A model generated the notes under the pieces. It had not been told where the DNA came from, made no database searches, and was given only the letters and a program-made list of their open reading frames with translations. 5,560 nucleotides of DNA. Origin: Clostridia bacterium. GTDB lineage: Bacteria > Bacillota > Clostridia > Christensenellales > Maliibacteriaceae. The position numbers were made by a program, and so were the translations under genes. The DNA is taken from the NCBI GenBank assembly GCA_017935825.1, contig JAGBGW010000273.1, positions 1 to 5,560 on the forward strand, in the 5' to 3' direction. Shown here piece by piece: positions 1 to 5,318 of the stretch (positions within the stretch are counted from its first letter, which is position 1; each line of letters begins with the position of its first letter).

Positions 1-593
1 AGACCTTTTCGTTCTTCTCCTAACACATCCTCGGGGGAAATCGTGCGGTCATCCAGCTGTACACATTCACCCTTCTGCAGACGGGACCATTCACTTTGGG
101 GCACACCCAGTTCCATGGCGCGCTTGGCATCAAAGCGGCCGCGACGGGGGATGTAGAAACTATAGCCAAAGCAGGGCACAGCATGCTGCACGGGGAAGGA
201 CGTGATTTGGAAACCTGCGATGGAATGCTCCTGCACGTCATCCAGCTCGATGATATCAAGATCAAACAAAAGCTCGGGTGCGATGATGAGAAGCGCAGGA
301 ATGATCTGCTTTCCACCCTTGGGGCAGAGGATCGTCACAGGCTCGGTGCGCCCCTCGTTGCCCATGGTCAGAAGAAGTCCCGCAAGACCCGAAATATGGT
401 CGGCGTGGAAATGGGTGAACAAGATCGCATCGATGGGCTTGAAGGTATAGCCAGCCTGTTTCAGTGCGATCTGCGTGCCTTCACCACAGTCGATCAGAAT
501 GCTTTTGCCGTTCAAACGCAGCAAAAAAGAGGACAGCCAGCGGTCGTGCAGCGGAATGGTGCCGCCACAGCCTAAAATCGTCGCATCAAGCAT
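1..593 (-). CDS. rnz: Ribonuclease Z (tRNA 3'-end endonuclease), 3' part cut by window edge
   Basis: RNase Z is a cytoplasmic zinc metallo-beta-lactamase-fold endonuclease that removes 3' trailers from tRNA precursors. The visible 197 residues start MLDATILGCGGTIPL and include DCGEGTQ (35-41), the metal-binding THFHADH motif (His61, His63, Asp65, His66), a further likely ligand His137 in HAVPCFGY, and the RNase Z-type stretch GRFDAKRAMELGVP (152-165), followed by ISPEDVLG (185-192). The usual family length is about 300 residues, so the later metal-binding Asp and His lie outside the window; this is a window cut, not evidence of a broken gene. The start at 593 is chosen because AGGAGG (601-606) sits 7 bases upstream. 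It is transcribed divergently from the lipoprotein gene. The motif order and spacing fit RNase Z rather than a generic beta-lactamase-fold hydrolase. Confidence 0.95.
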   Translation of the reverse strand, partial: MLDATILGCGGTIPLHDRWLSSFLLRLNGKSILIDCGEGTQIALKQAGYTFKPIDAILFTHFHADHISGLAGLLLTMGNEGRTEPVTILCPKGGKQIIPALLIIAPELLFDLDIIELDDVQEHSIAGFQITSFPVQHAVPCFGYSFYIPRRGRFDAKRAMELGVPQSEWSRLQKGECVQLDDRTISPEDVLGEERKG

Positions 594-626
594 AAATTGT
601 CCTCCTTTGCAAAAAATCACGTCTAC

Positions 627-655
627 AGTATACCACGCATTGAAAAAAGAAGAAA
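627..655 (-). promoter_or_regulatory. Putative sigma-A promoter of rnz
   Basis: On the minus strand a good -10 box TATACT lies at 632-627, about 35 bases upstream of the rnz start codon. At a 17-base spacing the -35 position (655-650) reads TTTCTT, a poor match, so this is a -10-driven guess. It faces away from the lipoprotein promoter, and the two would share the short 594-719 intergenic region. Confidence 0.42.
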
Positions 656-669
656 GCGGTGTTGCAGCC

Positions 670-699
670 GTAACATTCAAGGCAGTTATGTGGTATATT
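670..699 (+). promoter_or_regulatory. Putative extended -10 promoter of the lipoprotein gene
   Basis: TATATT at 694-699 is preceded by TGG (691-693), giving an extended -10 element. GTAACA (670-675) is a four-of-six -35 match at an 18-base spacing. The ribosome binding site AAAGGAG (705-711) follows shortly, so the untranslated leader would be only about 15 bases. Confidence 0.5.
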
Positions 700-719
700 A
701 AGCGAAAGGAGAGATGTAT

Positions 720-1073
720 ATGCGTAAAACGACACTTTTGGTTTTGCTTCTTTGCTTCAGTCTGCTTTTTATCGCCTGCGGCAGGGAAGAAGAGGAAGTA
801 CTTTGGGCGGCGAAGCCATCGATTATGGTGAACGACGTGCTCTACGGCGACACAGGCTATCGGGGTGAATATCGAACCGACACCCGACCCGACCGAGGCG
901 GACATGTGGATGGACAAATCACCTCCACCGTGGAAGAACACGAGTATCCCACCCAAAACGATCAATCCAATTTCGGCGAAGGATATTACTACCGCTTCGG
1001 TGAAGACGGAACGATCGAAGTGTTCATGGAAGAAGCGGGTGTGTGGAAGATTTTTAAAGCTTATGAAGAGTAA
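720..1073 (+). CDS. Small secreted lipoprotein of unknown function
   Basis: A 117-residue protein with a lipoprotein signal peptide: MRK, a hydrophobic stretch (residues 5-19) and a lipobox-like LFIAC with Cys20 as the likely lipidated residue, followed by the acidic run GREEEEV. It should be anchored on the outer face of the membrane. The mature part has SIMVNDVLYGDTGYRGE (34-50), DGQITSTV (64-71), PTQNDQSNFGEGY (77-89) and a C-terminal GTIEVFMEEAGVWKIF. From memory this resembles a small domain in uncharacterised clostridial exported proteins (conserved N-D-x-L-Y, G-x-I-T-S-T-V and Q-S-N-F-G); I cannot name a function. ATG at 720 is preferred over ATG at 714, since the AGGAG core at 707-711 is 8 bases from the former and only 2 from the latter. 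It is monocistronic, with its own terminator directly after the stop. Confidence 0.85.
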   Translation: MRKTTLLVLLLCFSLLFIACGREEEEVLWAAKPSIMVNDVLYGDTGYRGEYRTDTRPDRGGHVDGQITSTVEEHEYPTQNDQSNFGEGYYYRFGEDGTIEVFMEEAGVWKIFKAYEE

Positions 1074-1110
1074 AAAAATACCGTGCAGAAAAACCTGCAC
1101 GGTATTTTTA
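1074..1110. terminator. Bidirectional intrinsic terminator between convergent genes
   Basis: A perfect 15-base-pair stem pairs 1074-1088 (an A-run, then TACCGTGCAG) with 1095-1109 (CTGCACGGTA, then a T-run) around a 6-base loop. The T-run gives a U-tract for plus-strand transcripts from the lipoprotein gene, and the A-run gives one for minus-strand transcripts from the ATPase gene, whose stop codon is at 1121-1123. One hairpin can therefore end both converging transcripts. Confidence 0.9.
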
Positions 1111-1120
1111 ATTGGAAATG

Positions 1121-3745
1121 TTATTTTTCCTCGCGGCGAGAGAAGAACTTCTCCAACTCCACGATGGGCAGCATGATGAGTGCAAGACCAACTGCCACGG
1201 CAAGTTCCTTCAAAGAAATTGCTGCAAGGGAGAATGCACGTGCGAAGGGAGGGATGAATGCAACTGCAATGGTCAGTACGAAGCTTGCAAGACCTGCCAG
1301 CCAGAGGACCTTATTCTGCTTTTTGATGGAGAACAGGCTCTGGGTTCTGCTTCTCATGTTGAAGCTGTGGACGATCTCGGTCAAAGACAGCGTGATGAAT
1401 GCCATCGTCATGCCATGCTCGCTTGTGACGAACTCCCATACACCCGATTCCATATAATGACCAATGAGGTATGCGCCAAGGGTCAGGATGGAAACCGCCA
1501 GTGCCTGATAGATGATCGCCTGACCCATGCCGCCTGCAAAGATGCCCTCTTTGGGGTTGCGGGGCGGACGGTTCATCACGTCGGGTTCTGCTTCTTCCAT
1601 GCCAAGTGCAATTGCAGGGAAGGTGTCGGTGATCAGGTTGATCCAAAGAAGATGGACGGGTTCCAGCACCACGAAGCCAAGCAGCGTTGCCATGAAGATG
1701 GTGATGACCTCACTTGCATTGGAGGCAAGCAGGAACTGGATGGCCTTTCGGATGTTGTCGTAAATTCTTCTGCCTTCGCCCACAGCGGAAACGATGGTTG
1801 CAAAGTTGTCGTCTGCCAGTACCATGTCTGCCACGTCCTTGGTGACGTCAGTACCGGTGATACCCATGCCCACGCCGATATTGGCGGTCTTGATGGAAGG
1901 TGCATCATTGACACCGTCACCGGTCATTGCGGTGATCTTGCCAAGCTTCTGCCATGCGGAGACGATTCTGGTCTTATGCTCGGGCTGTACGCGTGCGTAT
2001 ACGCCGAAGTCCTGAATATGAGCATCAAGGTATTCGTCGGTCATCTCTTCCAAATCAGCGCCGGTGATGGCCTGCTCAGGAGAATTGATGATGCCAAGCT
2101 CGGTTGCGATGGCAATTGCGGTATCGCGGTGGTCGCCGGTGATCATGATGGCGCGCACACCTGCATCCTTGCAGCGCTCGATAGCTGCCTTGACCTCGGG
2201 ACGGACGGGGTCGATCATGCCCACGATGCCGATGTAGGTAAGCTCCTGTTCCAGTGCCTCGGGGGAAGTATCCTGGGGCAGTGCATCGTAGGTTCTGTAT
2301 GCGGCGGAAAGTACGCGCAGTGCACGGGCTGCAAACTCTTTGTTCTTTGCGATGATCGCATCGCGGTCTTCGTCGGTGATGTCACGCACCTGACCGTTGT
2401 CATAAATCTTTACGCAGCGGGAAAGCACTTCATCAAGACCGCCCTTGGTGTACTGGATGAAGCCATTGTCACAGGCATGGACGGTGGACATCATCTTGCG
2501 CATGCTGTCAAAGGGAGCTTCGGCAACACGAGGGGTCTTTTCCTGCAGTTCGTGCTTGGGAAGACCGACCTTGAATGCGTGGTTGACCAGTGCACACTCG
2601 GTGGGCTCGCCAACTGCCACATTGGTATGGTCAAGGTTTGCATCGGAGCAAAGTGCCATTGCGGTGGCAAGAAGTGCGGAGTCAGAAGTGAATTCATCCA
2701 CGACCGTCATCTTGTTCTGGGTCAACGTACCCGTTTTGTCCGAGCAGATGATCTGTGCGCAGCCCAGGGTCTCAACTGCGGTGAGCTTGCGGATGATGGC
2801 ATTGTTTTTGGACATATTGGTCACGCCGATGGAAAGAACCACCGTGACCACTGCGGAAAGTCCTTCGGGGATCGCTGCAACTGCCAGCGATACTGCGATC
2901 ATGAAAGCGGAAAGCACGGAGTCCAGCGTAAACTCGCCGCCACGGATAAGGGTGAAGACAAAGATGAATGCGGAGACACCCAGTACAAGGAAGCTCAGCA
3001 CACGGCTAAGCTGTGCAAGCTTTTCCTGCAGGGGAGTCTTGTTATCCTTGGCATCGTTCAGGACATTTGCGATCTTACCCATCTGGGTGTCCATGCCGCA
3101 GGCAGTGACCACCATGCGTGCACGGCCGTAGACCACGCTGGTACCCATGTAAGCCATGTTCTTGCGGTCGCCGAGGGGAACGTCACCTTCACCTTCCAGC
3201 ACGTCTGCGTGCTTGTTGGCAGGTACGCTTTCGCCTGTCAGTGCGGCTTCTTCGATCTGCAGGCTTGCTGCCTCGATGATGCGGCCGTCGGCAGGCACTG
3301 CATCGCCTGCTTCCAGAAGGATCACGTCGCCTACAACGATCTCTTCGCTCTTGACCATCACAACTTCGCCGCCGCGAAGCACCTTGCACATGGCAGCAGA
3401 CATCTGCTGAAGCGATTCGATTGCAGCTTCTGCTTTGCCTTCCTGCACCACGCCAAGGACTGCATTGATCAATACAACTGCAAGAATGATGATGGTGTCA
3501 ACAAAGCTTTCACCCGAGTAGGCACTCGTCACAGCCGACACGGCGGCCGCTGCGATCAGCACGATGACCATGGGGTCCTTCAGCTGCGCCATAAAGCGGG
3601 CAAACAGGGAAGGCTTGGGCGCCTGTGCCAGAGCGTTGGGACCGTTTTTTGCAAGGCGGTCGGAGGCTTCCTTTTTGGAAAGACCGTTTGCGGACGATGC
3701 CACGGATTCAAATATCTGGTCACTTGAAAGATGATAGGGATTCAT
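1121..3745 (-). CDS. P2A-type (SERCA-like) cation-transporting P-type ATPase, Ca2+ and/or Mn2+
   Basis: An 874-residue, full-length membrane pump that exports divalent cations using ATP. Motifs in order: TGES of the actuator domain (170-173), AIPEGL in M4 (291-296), phosphorylation loop CSDKTGTLTQNK with Asp336, TGDHRDT (536-542) and hinge MTGDGVNDAP (607-616). Hydrophobic segments fit ten helices: four flanking the actuator and phosphorylation domains (about 59-101 and 249-307) and six at the C-terminus (about 668-862). Aligned by eye to SERCA, Ca2+ ligands are present for site II (Val289, Ala290, Ile292, Glu294, Asn703, Asp707) and site I (Asn676, Glu679, Thr706, Asp707, Glu790). The start MNPYHLSS is chosen because longer in-frame forms run through the leader terminator; AAGGAG (3764-3759) is a rather long 13 bases upstream. 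The Mn2+ riboswitch in its leader suggests a role in Mn2+ export, while the ligand set suggests Ca2+; substrate remains open. Confidence 0.96.
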   Translation of the reverse strand: MNPYHLSSDQIFESVASSANGLSKKEASDRLAKNGPNALAQAPKPSLFARFMAQLKDPMVIVLIAAAAVSAVTSAYSGESFVDTIIILAVVLINAVLGVVQEGKAEAAIESLQQMSAAMCKVLRGGEVVMVKSEEIVVGDVILLEAGDAVPADGRIIEAASLQIEEAALTGESVPANKHADVLEGEGDVPLGDRKNMAYMGTSVVYGRARMVVTACGMDTQMGKIANVLNDAKDNKTPLQEKLAQLSRVLSFLVLGVSAFIFVFTLIRGGEFTLDSVLSAFMIAVSLAVAAIPEGLSAVVTVVLSIGVTNMSKNNAIIRKLTAVETLGCAQIICSDKTGTLTQNKMTVVDEFTSDSALLATAMALCSDANLDHTNVAVGEPTECALVNHAFKVGLPKHELQEKTPRVAEAPFDSMRKMMSTVHACDNGFIQYTKGGLDEVLSRCVKIYDNGQVRDITDEDRDAIIAKNKEFAARALRVLSAAYRTYDALPQDTSPEALEQELTYIGIVGMIDPVRPEVKAAIERCKDAGVRAIMITGDHRDTAIAIATELGIINSPEQAITGADLEEMTDEYLDAHIQDFGVYARVQPEHKTRIVSAWQKLGKITAMTGDGVNDAPSIKTANIGVGMGITGTDVTKDVADMVLADDNFATIVSAVGEGRRIYDNIRKAIQFLLASNASEVITIFMATLLGFVVLEPVHLLWINLITDTFPAIALGMEEAEPDVMNRPPRNPKEGIFAGGMGQAIIYQALAVSILTLGAYLIGHYMESGVWEFVTSEHGMTMAFITLSLTEIVHSFNMRSRTQSLFSIKKQNKVLWLAGLASFVLTIAVAFIPPFARAFSLAAISLKELAVAVGLALIMLPIVELEKFFSRREEK

Positions 3746-3802
3746 GATTGCGGTAACACTCCTTATAAAATGTAGTGTAAAAGACAAAAATCGGAAGAAT
3801 GT

Positions 3803-3849
3803 AAAAAAGACCCACATACAACCGACGTCTGCCTTTTGTATATAAGTCT
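3803..3849 (-). terminator. Riboswitch-controlled intrinsic terminator in the ATPase leader
   Basis: On the minus strand AGACTTATATACAA (3849-3836) pairs over 14 positions with TTGTATGTGGGTCT (3821-3808), including three G-U wobbles, around a 14-base loop. A run of T continues to 3803. It lies between the promoter and the ATPase start codon. Its 5' arm reuses the 3' end of the aptamer (CGAGACTTATAT), so aptamer closure and terminator formation exclude each other. Confidence 0.85.
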
Positions 3850-3943
3850 CGTCATTTCATCCAAGCCAGACCTTTTGGGAAAAGAGCCATGCATGTTGAC
3901 TTGGACCGCAAAGAAACTGTTGCGGCAACTACTCCCTTACATG
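3840..3943 (-). promoter_or_regulatory. yybP-ykoY (Mn2+-sensing) riboswitch aptamer
   Basis: The minus strand carries the family's conserved blocks in order: AAGGGAGTAG (3938-3929), a hairpin with CCGCAA/TTGCGG arms, GTCAACAT beginning at 3900, GGCTTGG in the second half, and CGAGACTT (3851-3844). A P1 stem forms between ATGTAAG (3942-3936) and CTTATAT (3846-3840). This RNA class binds Mn2+ and often precedes manganese exporters and P-type ATPases. Its 3' strand is shared with the downstream terminator, so Mn2+ binding should block termination and switch the ATPase gene on. The aptamer begins about where transcription is predicted to start. The class call rests on recalled consensus blocks, not on a covariance search. 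Confidence 0.88.
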
Positions 3944-3948
3944 ATGAT

Positions 3949-3978
3949 AGAGTAGCATTTTACCATGCTGCATGTCAA
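3949..3978 (-). promoter_or_regulatory. Sigma-A promoter of the riboswitch-ATPase unit
   Basis: The minus strand has a perfect -35 TTGACA (3978-3973), an 18-base spacer and -10 TACTCT (3954-3949), with an extended TGC immediately before the -10. Transcription should start near 3942, the first base of the aptamer P1 stem. Confidence 0.75.
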
Positions 3979-4071
3979 TGAATTTTCCATTAAAACGTCG
4001 GTTTGCGTGAACCAAATCTCACATTTTTATATTCTCTTCATTTCGATTCGATTAAGCTTATCTTTGACCGG

Positions 4072-4100
4072 TTGCAAAGCAGGTTTTTGATGTGTATAAT
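4072..4100 (+). promoter_or_regulatory. Sigma-A promoter of the ireB-ruvX-DUF1292 operon
   Basis: A perfect -10 TATAAT (4095-4100) follows -35 TTGCAA (4072-4077, four of six) with a 17-base spacer. The nearby TTGACC (4064-4069) would need a 25-base spacer and is a poorer choice. The leader would be about 27 bases and holds the ireB ribosome binding site. Confidence 0.72.
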
Positions 4101-4133
4101 GTGAACCATAGACACATACGGAGGATGAAACAA

Positions 4134-4394
4134 ATGGCCTTGACCCAAGACACAATGCAGTTTCGCAGAGTCCGTGAAGATTTGCAGACGCCCGAACAGA
4201 TTCTGGCACACGTGTATCATTCCCTGACACAAAAGGGGTATGATCCCATCAATCAGATCGTGGGATATTTGATCTCGGGTGATCCTACTTTTATTACAAG
4301 CTATAATGATGCAAGATCTCTGATCATTCGTCTTGAACGTGACGAATTGCTGGAGGAACTTGTGGCATATTATATGAAGCGCTATGATGGCTGA
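4134..4394 (+). CDS. ireB: IreB family regulatory phosphoprotein (DUF965/YrzL)
   Basis: An 86-residue cytoplasmic protein, the normal family length. The family signature runs KGYDPINQIVGYLISGDP (34-51), NDARSLI (58-64), then ERDELLEELVAYYM (68-81). In Enterococcus faecalis, IreB is phosphorylated on N-terminal threonines by the PASTA kinase IreK and acts in cell-wall stress and cephalosporin resistance; here Thr4 and Thr7 (MALTQDTMQF) sit at the matching positions. Start at 4134 is set by GGAGG (4120-4124) 9 bases upstream; the in-frame ATG codons at 4092 and 4125 lack a usable site. It is first in an operon and overlaps ruvX by 11 bases, suggesting translational coupling. The stretch after Thr7 (RRVRED) is more basic than the acidic form I recall from lactic acid bacteria. 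Confidence 0.93.
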   Translation: MALTQDTMQFRRVREDLQTPEQILAHVYHSLTQKGYDPINQIVGYLISGDPTFITSYNDARSLIIRLERDELLEELVAYYMKRYDG

Positions 4395-4815
4395 TCGCAT
4401 TTTGGCGCTGGATGTGGGCACGGTGCGCATCGGCGTTGCATTAAGTGATCCCACAGGTAAGATCGCCCAGCCGCTTCAAACTTATACAAGAAAATCCAGA
4501 AATGCCGATATCGAGTATATTGGGCAACTGATTCGTGACCACGATGTAAAGCTGGTGGTGTCGGGTCTTCCCAAACTGCTTGACGGCACCGAAGGGGAGC
4601 AGGCCCAGAAGACCCGCGCATTTATCGCACGCGGACAGCGCGCATGGGGTGTGGAAGTCACATTCTGGGATGAACGGCTTTCCACCGCAGTGGCACGGGG
4701 CGTTTTGATCGACGCAGGTGTCAGCCGCGAACGTCGTAAGGATTCCATTGATATGCTTGCGGCGACTGTTATCCTGCAAAATTTCCTTGATGCGCGGCAA
4801 AATGCGCAGAACTGA
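4384..4815 (+). CDS. ruvX: Putative pre-16S rRNA nuclease / Holliday junction resolvase-like protein RuvX (YqgF)
   Basis: A 143-residue RuvC/RNase H-fold protein of the usual YqgF length. The family is implicated in 16S rRNA 5'-end maturation in Escherichia coli and was first proposed as a Holliday junction resolvase. Visible motifs: ALDVGTVRIGVALSD (8-22) with catalytic Asp10, VVSGLPKLLDGTEGEQA (58-74), FWDERLST (94-101) with acidic Asp96/Glu97, and KDSIDMLAATVILQNFLD (119-136) with the final acidic residue near Asp123. The active-site acids are all present, so it should be active. Start is either of two adjacent ATGs, 4384 or 4387; neither has a strong ribosome binding site, consistent with coupling to the end of ireB, which it overlaps. 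Second gene of the operon. Confidence 0.93.
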   Translation: MMADRILALDVGTVRIGVALSDPTGKIAQPLQTYTRKSRNADIEYIGQLIRDHDVKLVVSGLPKLLDGTEGEQAQKTRAFIARGQRAWGVEVTFWDERLSTAVARGVLIDAGVSRERRKDSIDMLAATVILQNFLDARQNAQN

Positions 4816-4841
4816 TCTTATAGAATAAGGAGTATACAACT

Positions 4842-5111
4842 ATGGAAAACGAACGCGAAATCATCGAACTGATCGACGACGAAGGTAACGAGATCGAGCT
4901 TGAACTGCTTTTGACCTTTGAGCATAAGGATAACGTCTACATCGCATTCTGCGATGCAGCAACCCCCGAAGATGAGGAGATCGAAGTACGTATCATGCGC
5001 GTTGAAACCGGCGAAGGTGACGACGACGATGAGTACGTTGACATCGAAGATGAGAAGGAGCTGGACGAAGTGTTCCAGGTATTCCTCGATATCGTCGAGC
5101 AGGAAGGCTGA
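4842..5111 (+). CDS. yrzB: DUF1292 (UPF0473, YrzB-like) small acidic protein
   Basis: An 89-residue, very acidic cytoplasmic protein of unknown function. IELIDDEGNEIELELLLTFEH (positions 8-28) followed by NVYIAFCDA (31-39) is the typical DUF1292 opening: a predicted beta-rich domain with a D-E-x-G-N-E turn. It ends in the acidic segment GEGDDDDEYVDIEDEKELDE (57-76), then VFQVFLDIVEQ. AAGGAG (4827-4832) lies 9 bases before the ATG. It is the last gene of the ireB-ruvX-DUF1292 order that also occurs in Bacillus subtilis (yrzL-yrrK-yrzB), 26 bases after ruvX and just ahead of a strong terminator. The conserved neighbourhood hints at a shared housekeeping role, but no activity can be read from the sequence. 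Confidence 0.92.
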   Translation: MENEREIIELIDDEGNEIELELLLTFEHKDNVYIAFCDAATPEDEEIEVRIMRVETGEGDDDDEYVDIEDEKELDEVFQVFLDIVEQEG

Positions 5112-5121
5112 TTATAAAGGT

Positions 5122-5160
5122 AAAACAGGCGTGTGGGTTTTCCATGCGCCTGTTTTTGTT
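5122..5160 (+). terminator. Intrinsic terminator of the ireB operon
   Basis: A 15-base-pair stem pairs 5122-5136 (AAAACAGGCGTGTGG) with 5142-5156 (CCATGCGCCTGTTTT) around the loop GTTTT, with two G-T wobble positions. It is followed by TGTTTTG. It begins 10 bases after the DUF1292 stop codon. Confidence 0.9.
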
Positions 5161-5181
5161 TTGCTCAAAAAAGTTACTGTA

Positions 5182-5204
5182 GGGGGCGACGCCCACGTCG
5201 CCCC
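5182..5204. repeat. GC-rich REP-like palindrome
   Basis: A perfect 9-base-pair inverted repeat, GGGGCGACG (5183-5191) and CGTCGCCCC (5196-5204), around the loop CCCA, preceded by CTGTAGG. It stands out from the AT-rich surroundings and has no T-run, so it is not a standard terminator. Sequences of the form TGTAGGGGCG...CGCCCC are, from memory, common dispersed palindromes between genes of gut Clostridia. A single copy is visible here. Confidence 0.6.
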
Positions 5205-5230
5205 GAAAAACACAGAATTTTATACCAAAA

Positions 5231-5284
5231 AAAAGCTTTCATCTTAAGTTATCAATGATATAATCCTCTTAACGAAAAGCTTTC
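5231..5284. repeat. Direct repeat pair AAAAGCTTTC around the -10 box (candidate operator)
   Basis: The 10-mer AAAAGCTTTC occurs at 5231-5240 and 5275-5284, 44 bases apart start to start, one copy overlapping the -35 position and one just after the predicted start site. Its core AAAGCTTT is palindromic. The placement is that expected for a repressor bound at two sites about four helical turns apart, but the repeat is short and AT-rich. Confidence 0.35.
5236..5264 (+). promoter_or_regulatory. Extended -10 promoter of the oxidoreductase gene
   Basis: A perfect TATAAT (5259-5264) has TGA directly before it, an extended -10. At 17-base spacing the -35 position reads CTTTCA (5236-5241), only three of six, as is common for extended -10 promoters. 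The transcript would start near 5271 with a leader of about 75 bases. Confidence 0.65.
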
Positions 5285-5285
5285 G

Positions 5286-5318
5286 CAGACGCAAATGGTA
5301 CGGCAAAACTTGCGTTTG
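5286..5318 (+). other. Leader hairpin before the oxidoreductase ribosome binding site
   Basis: CAGACGCAA (5286-5294) can pair with TTGCGTTTG (5310-5318), nine pairs with one wobble, around a 15-base loop. It ends 13 bases before AAGGAG (5331-5336). There is no U-run after it, so it is not a terminator; it could affect mRNA stability or translation, or be chance. Confidence 0.35.

Noticed and set aside
96..575. A 159-codon plus-strand frame at the left end
   Set aside because: It is antisense to rnz, whose translation carries the full metal-binding motif; the plus-strand product has no recognisable domain.
1..593. RNase Z lacking its C-terminal metal ligands, as if a pseudogene
   Set aside because: The reading frame is open to the very edge of the window, so the loss is due to where the window was cut.
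1112..3727. An 871-codon plus-strand reading frame antisense to the ATPase
   Set aside because: It lies in exact codon register opposite a gene with every P-type ATPase motif. Its extreme Cys/His/Asp-rich composition is what reversed Ala, Val and Met codons give, and it starts just after the bidirectional terminator without a good promoter.
3746..3817. A 24-residue N-terminal extension of the ATPase
   Set aside because: It would begin inside the leader terminator stem, has no ribosome binding site, and its Phe-rich sequence is simply the translated T-run; the family normally starts close to the MNPYHLSS position.
4064..4069. TTGACC as the -35 of the ireB promoter
   Set aside because: The spacing to TATAAT would be 25 bases; TTGCAA at 4072-4077 gives 17.
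3979..4071. The central part of the ATPase-ireB intergenic region, checked for small genes, tRNAs and repeats
   Set aside because: Only a weak short inverted repeat (CGGTT...AACC) and AT-rich sequence were seen; nothing supportable as a feature.
4038..4454. Minus-strand frames of 67 to 138 codons across ireB and the operon promoter
   Set aside because: They overlap the clearly conserved ireB and ruvX genes and show no ribosome binding site or family resemblance.
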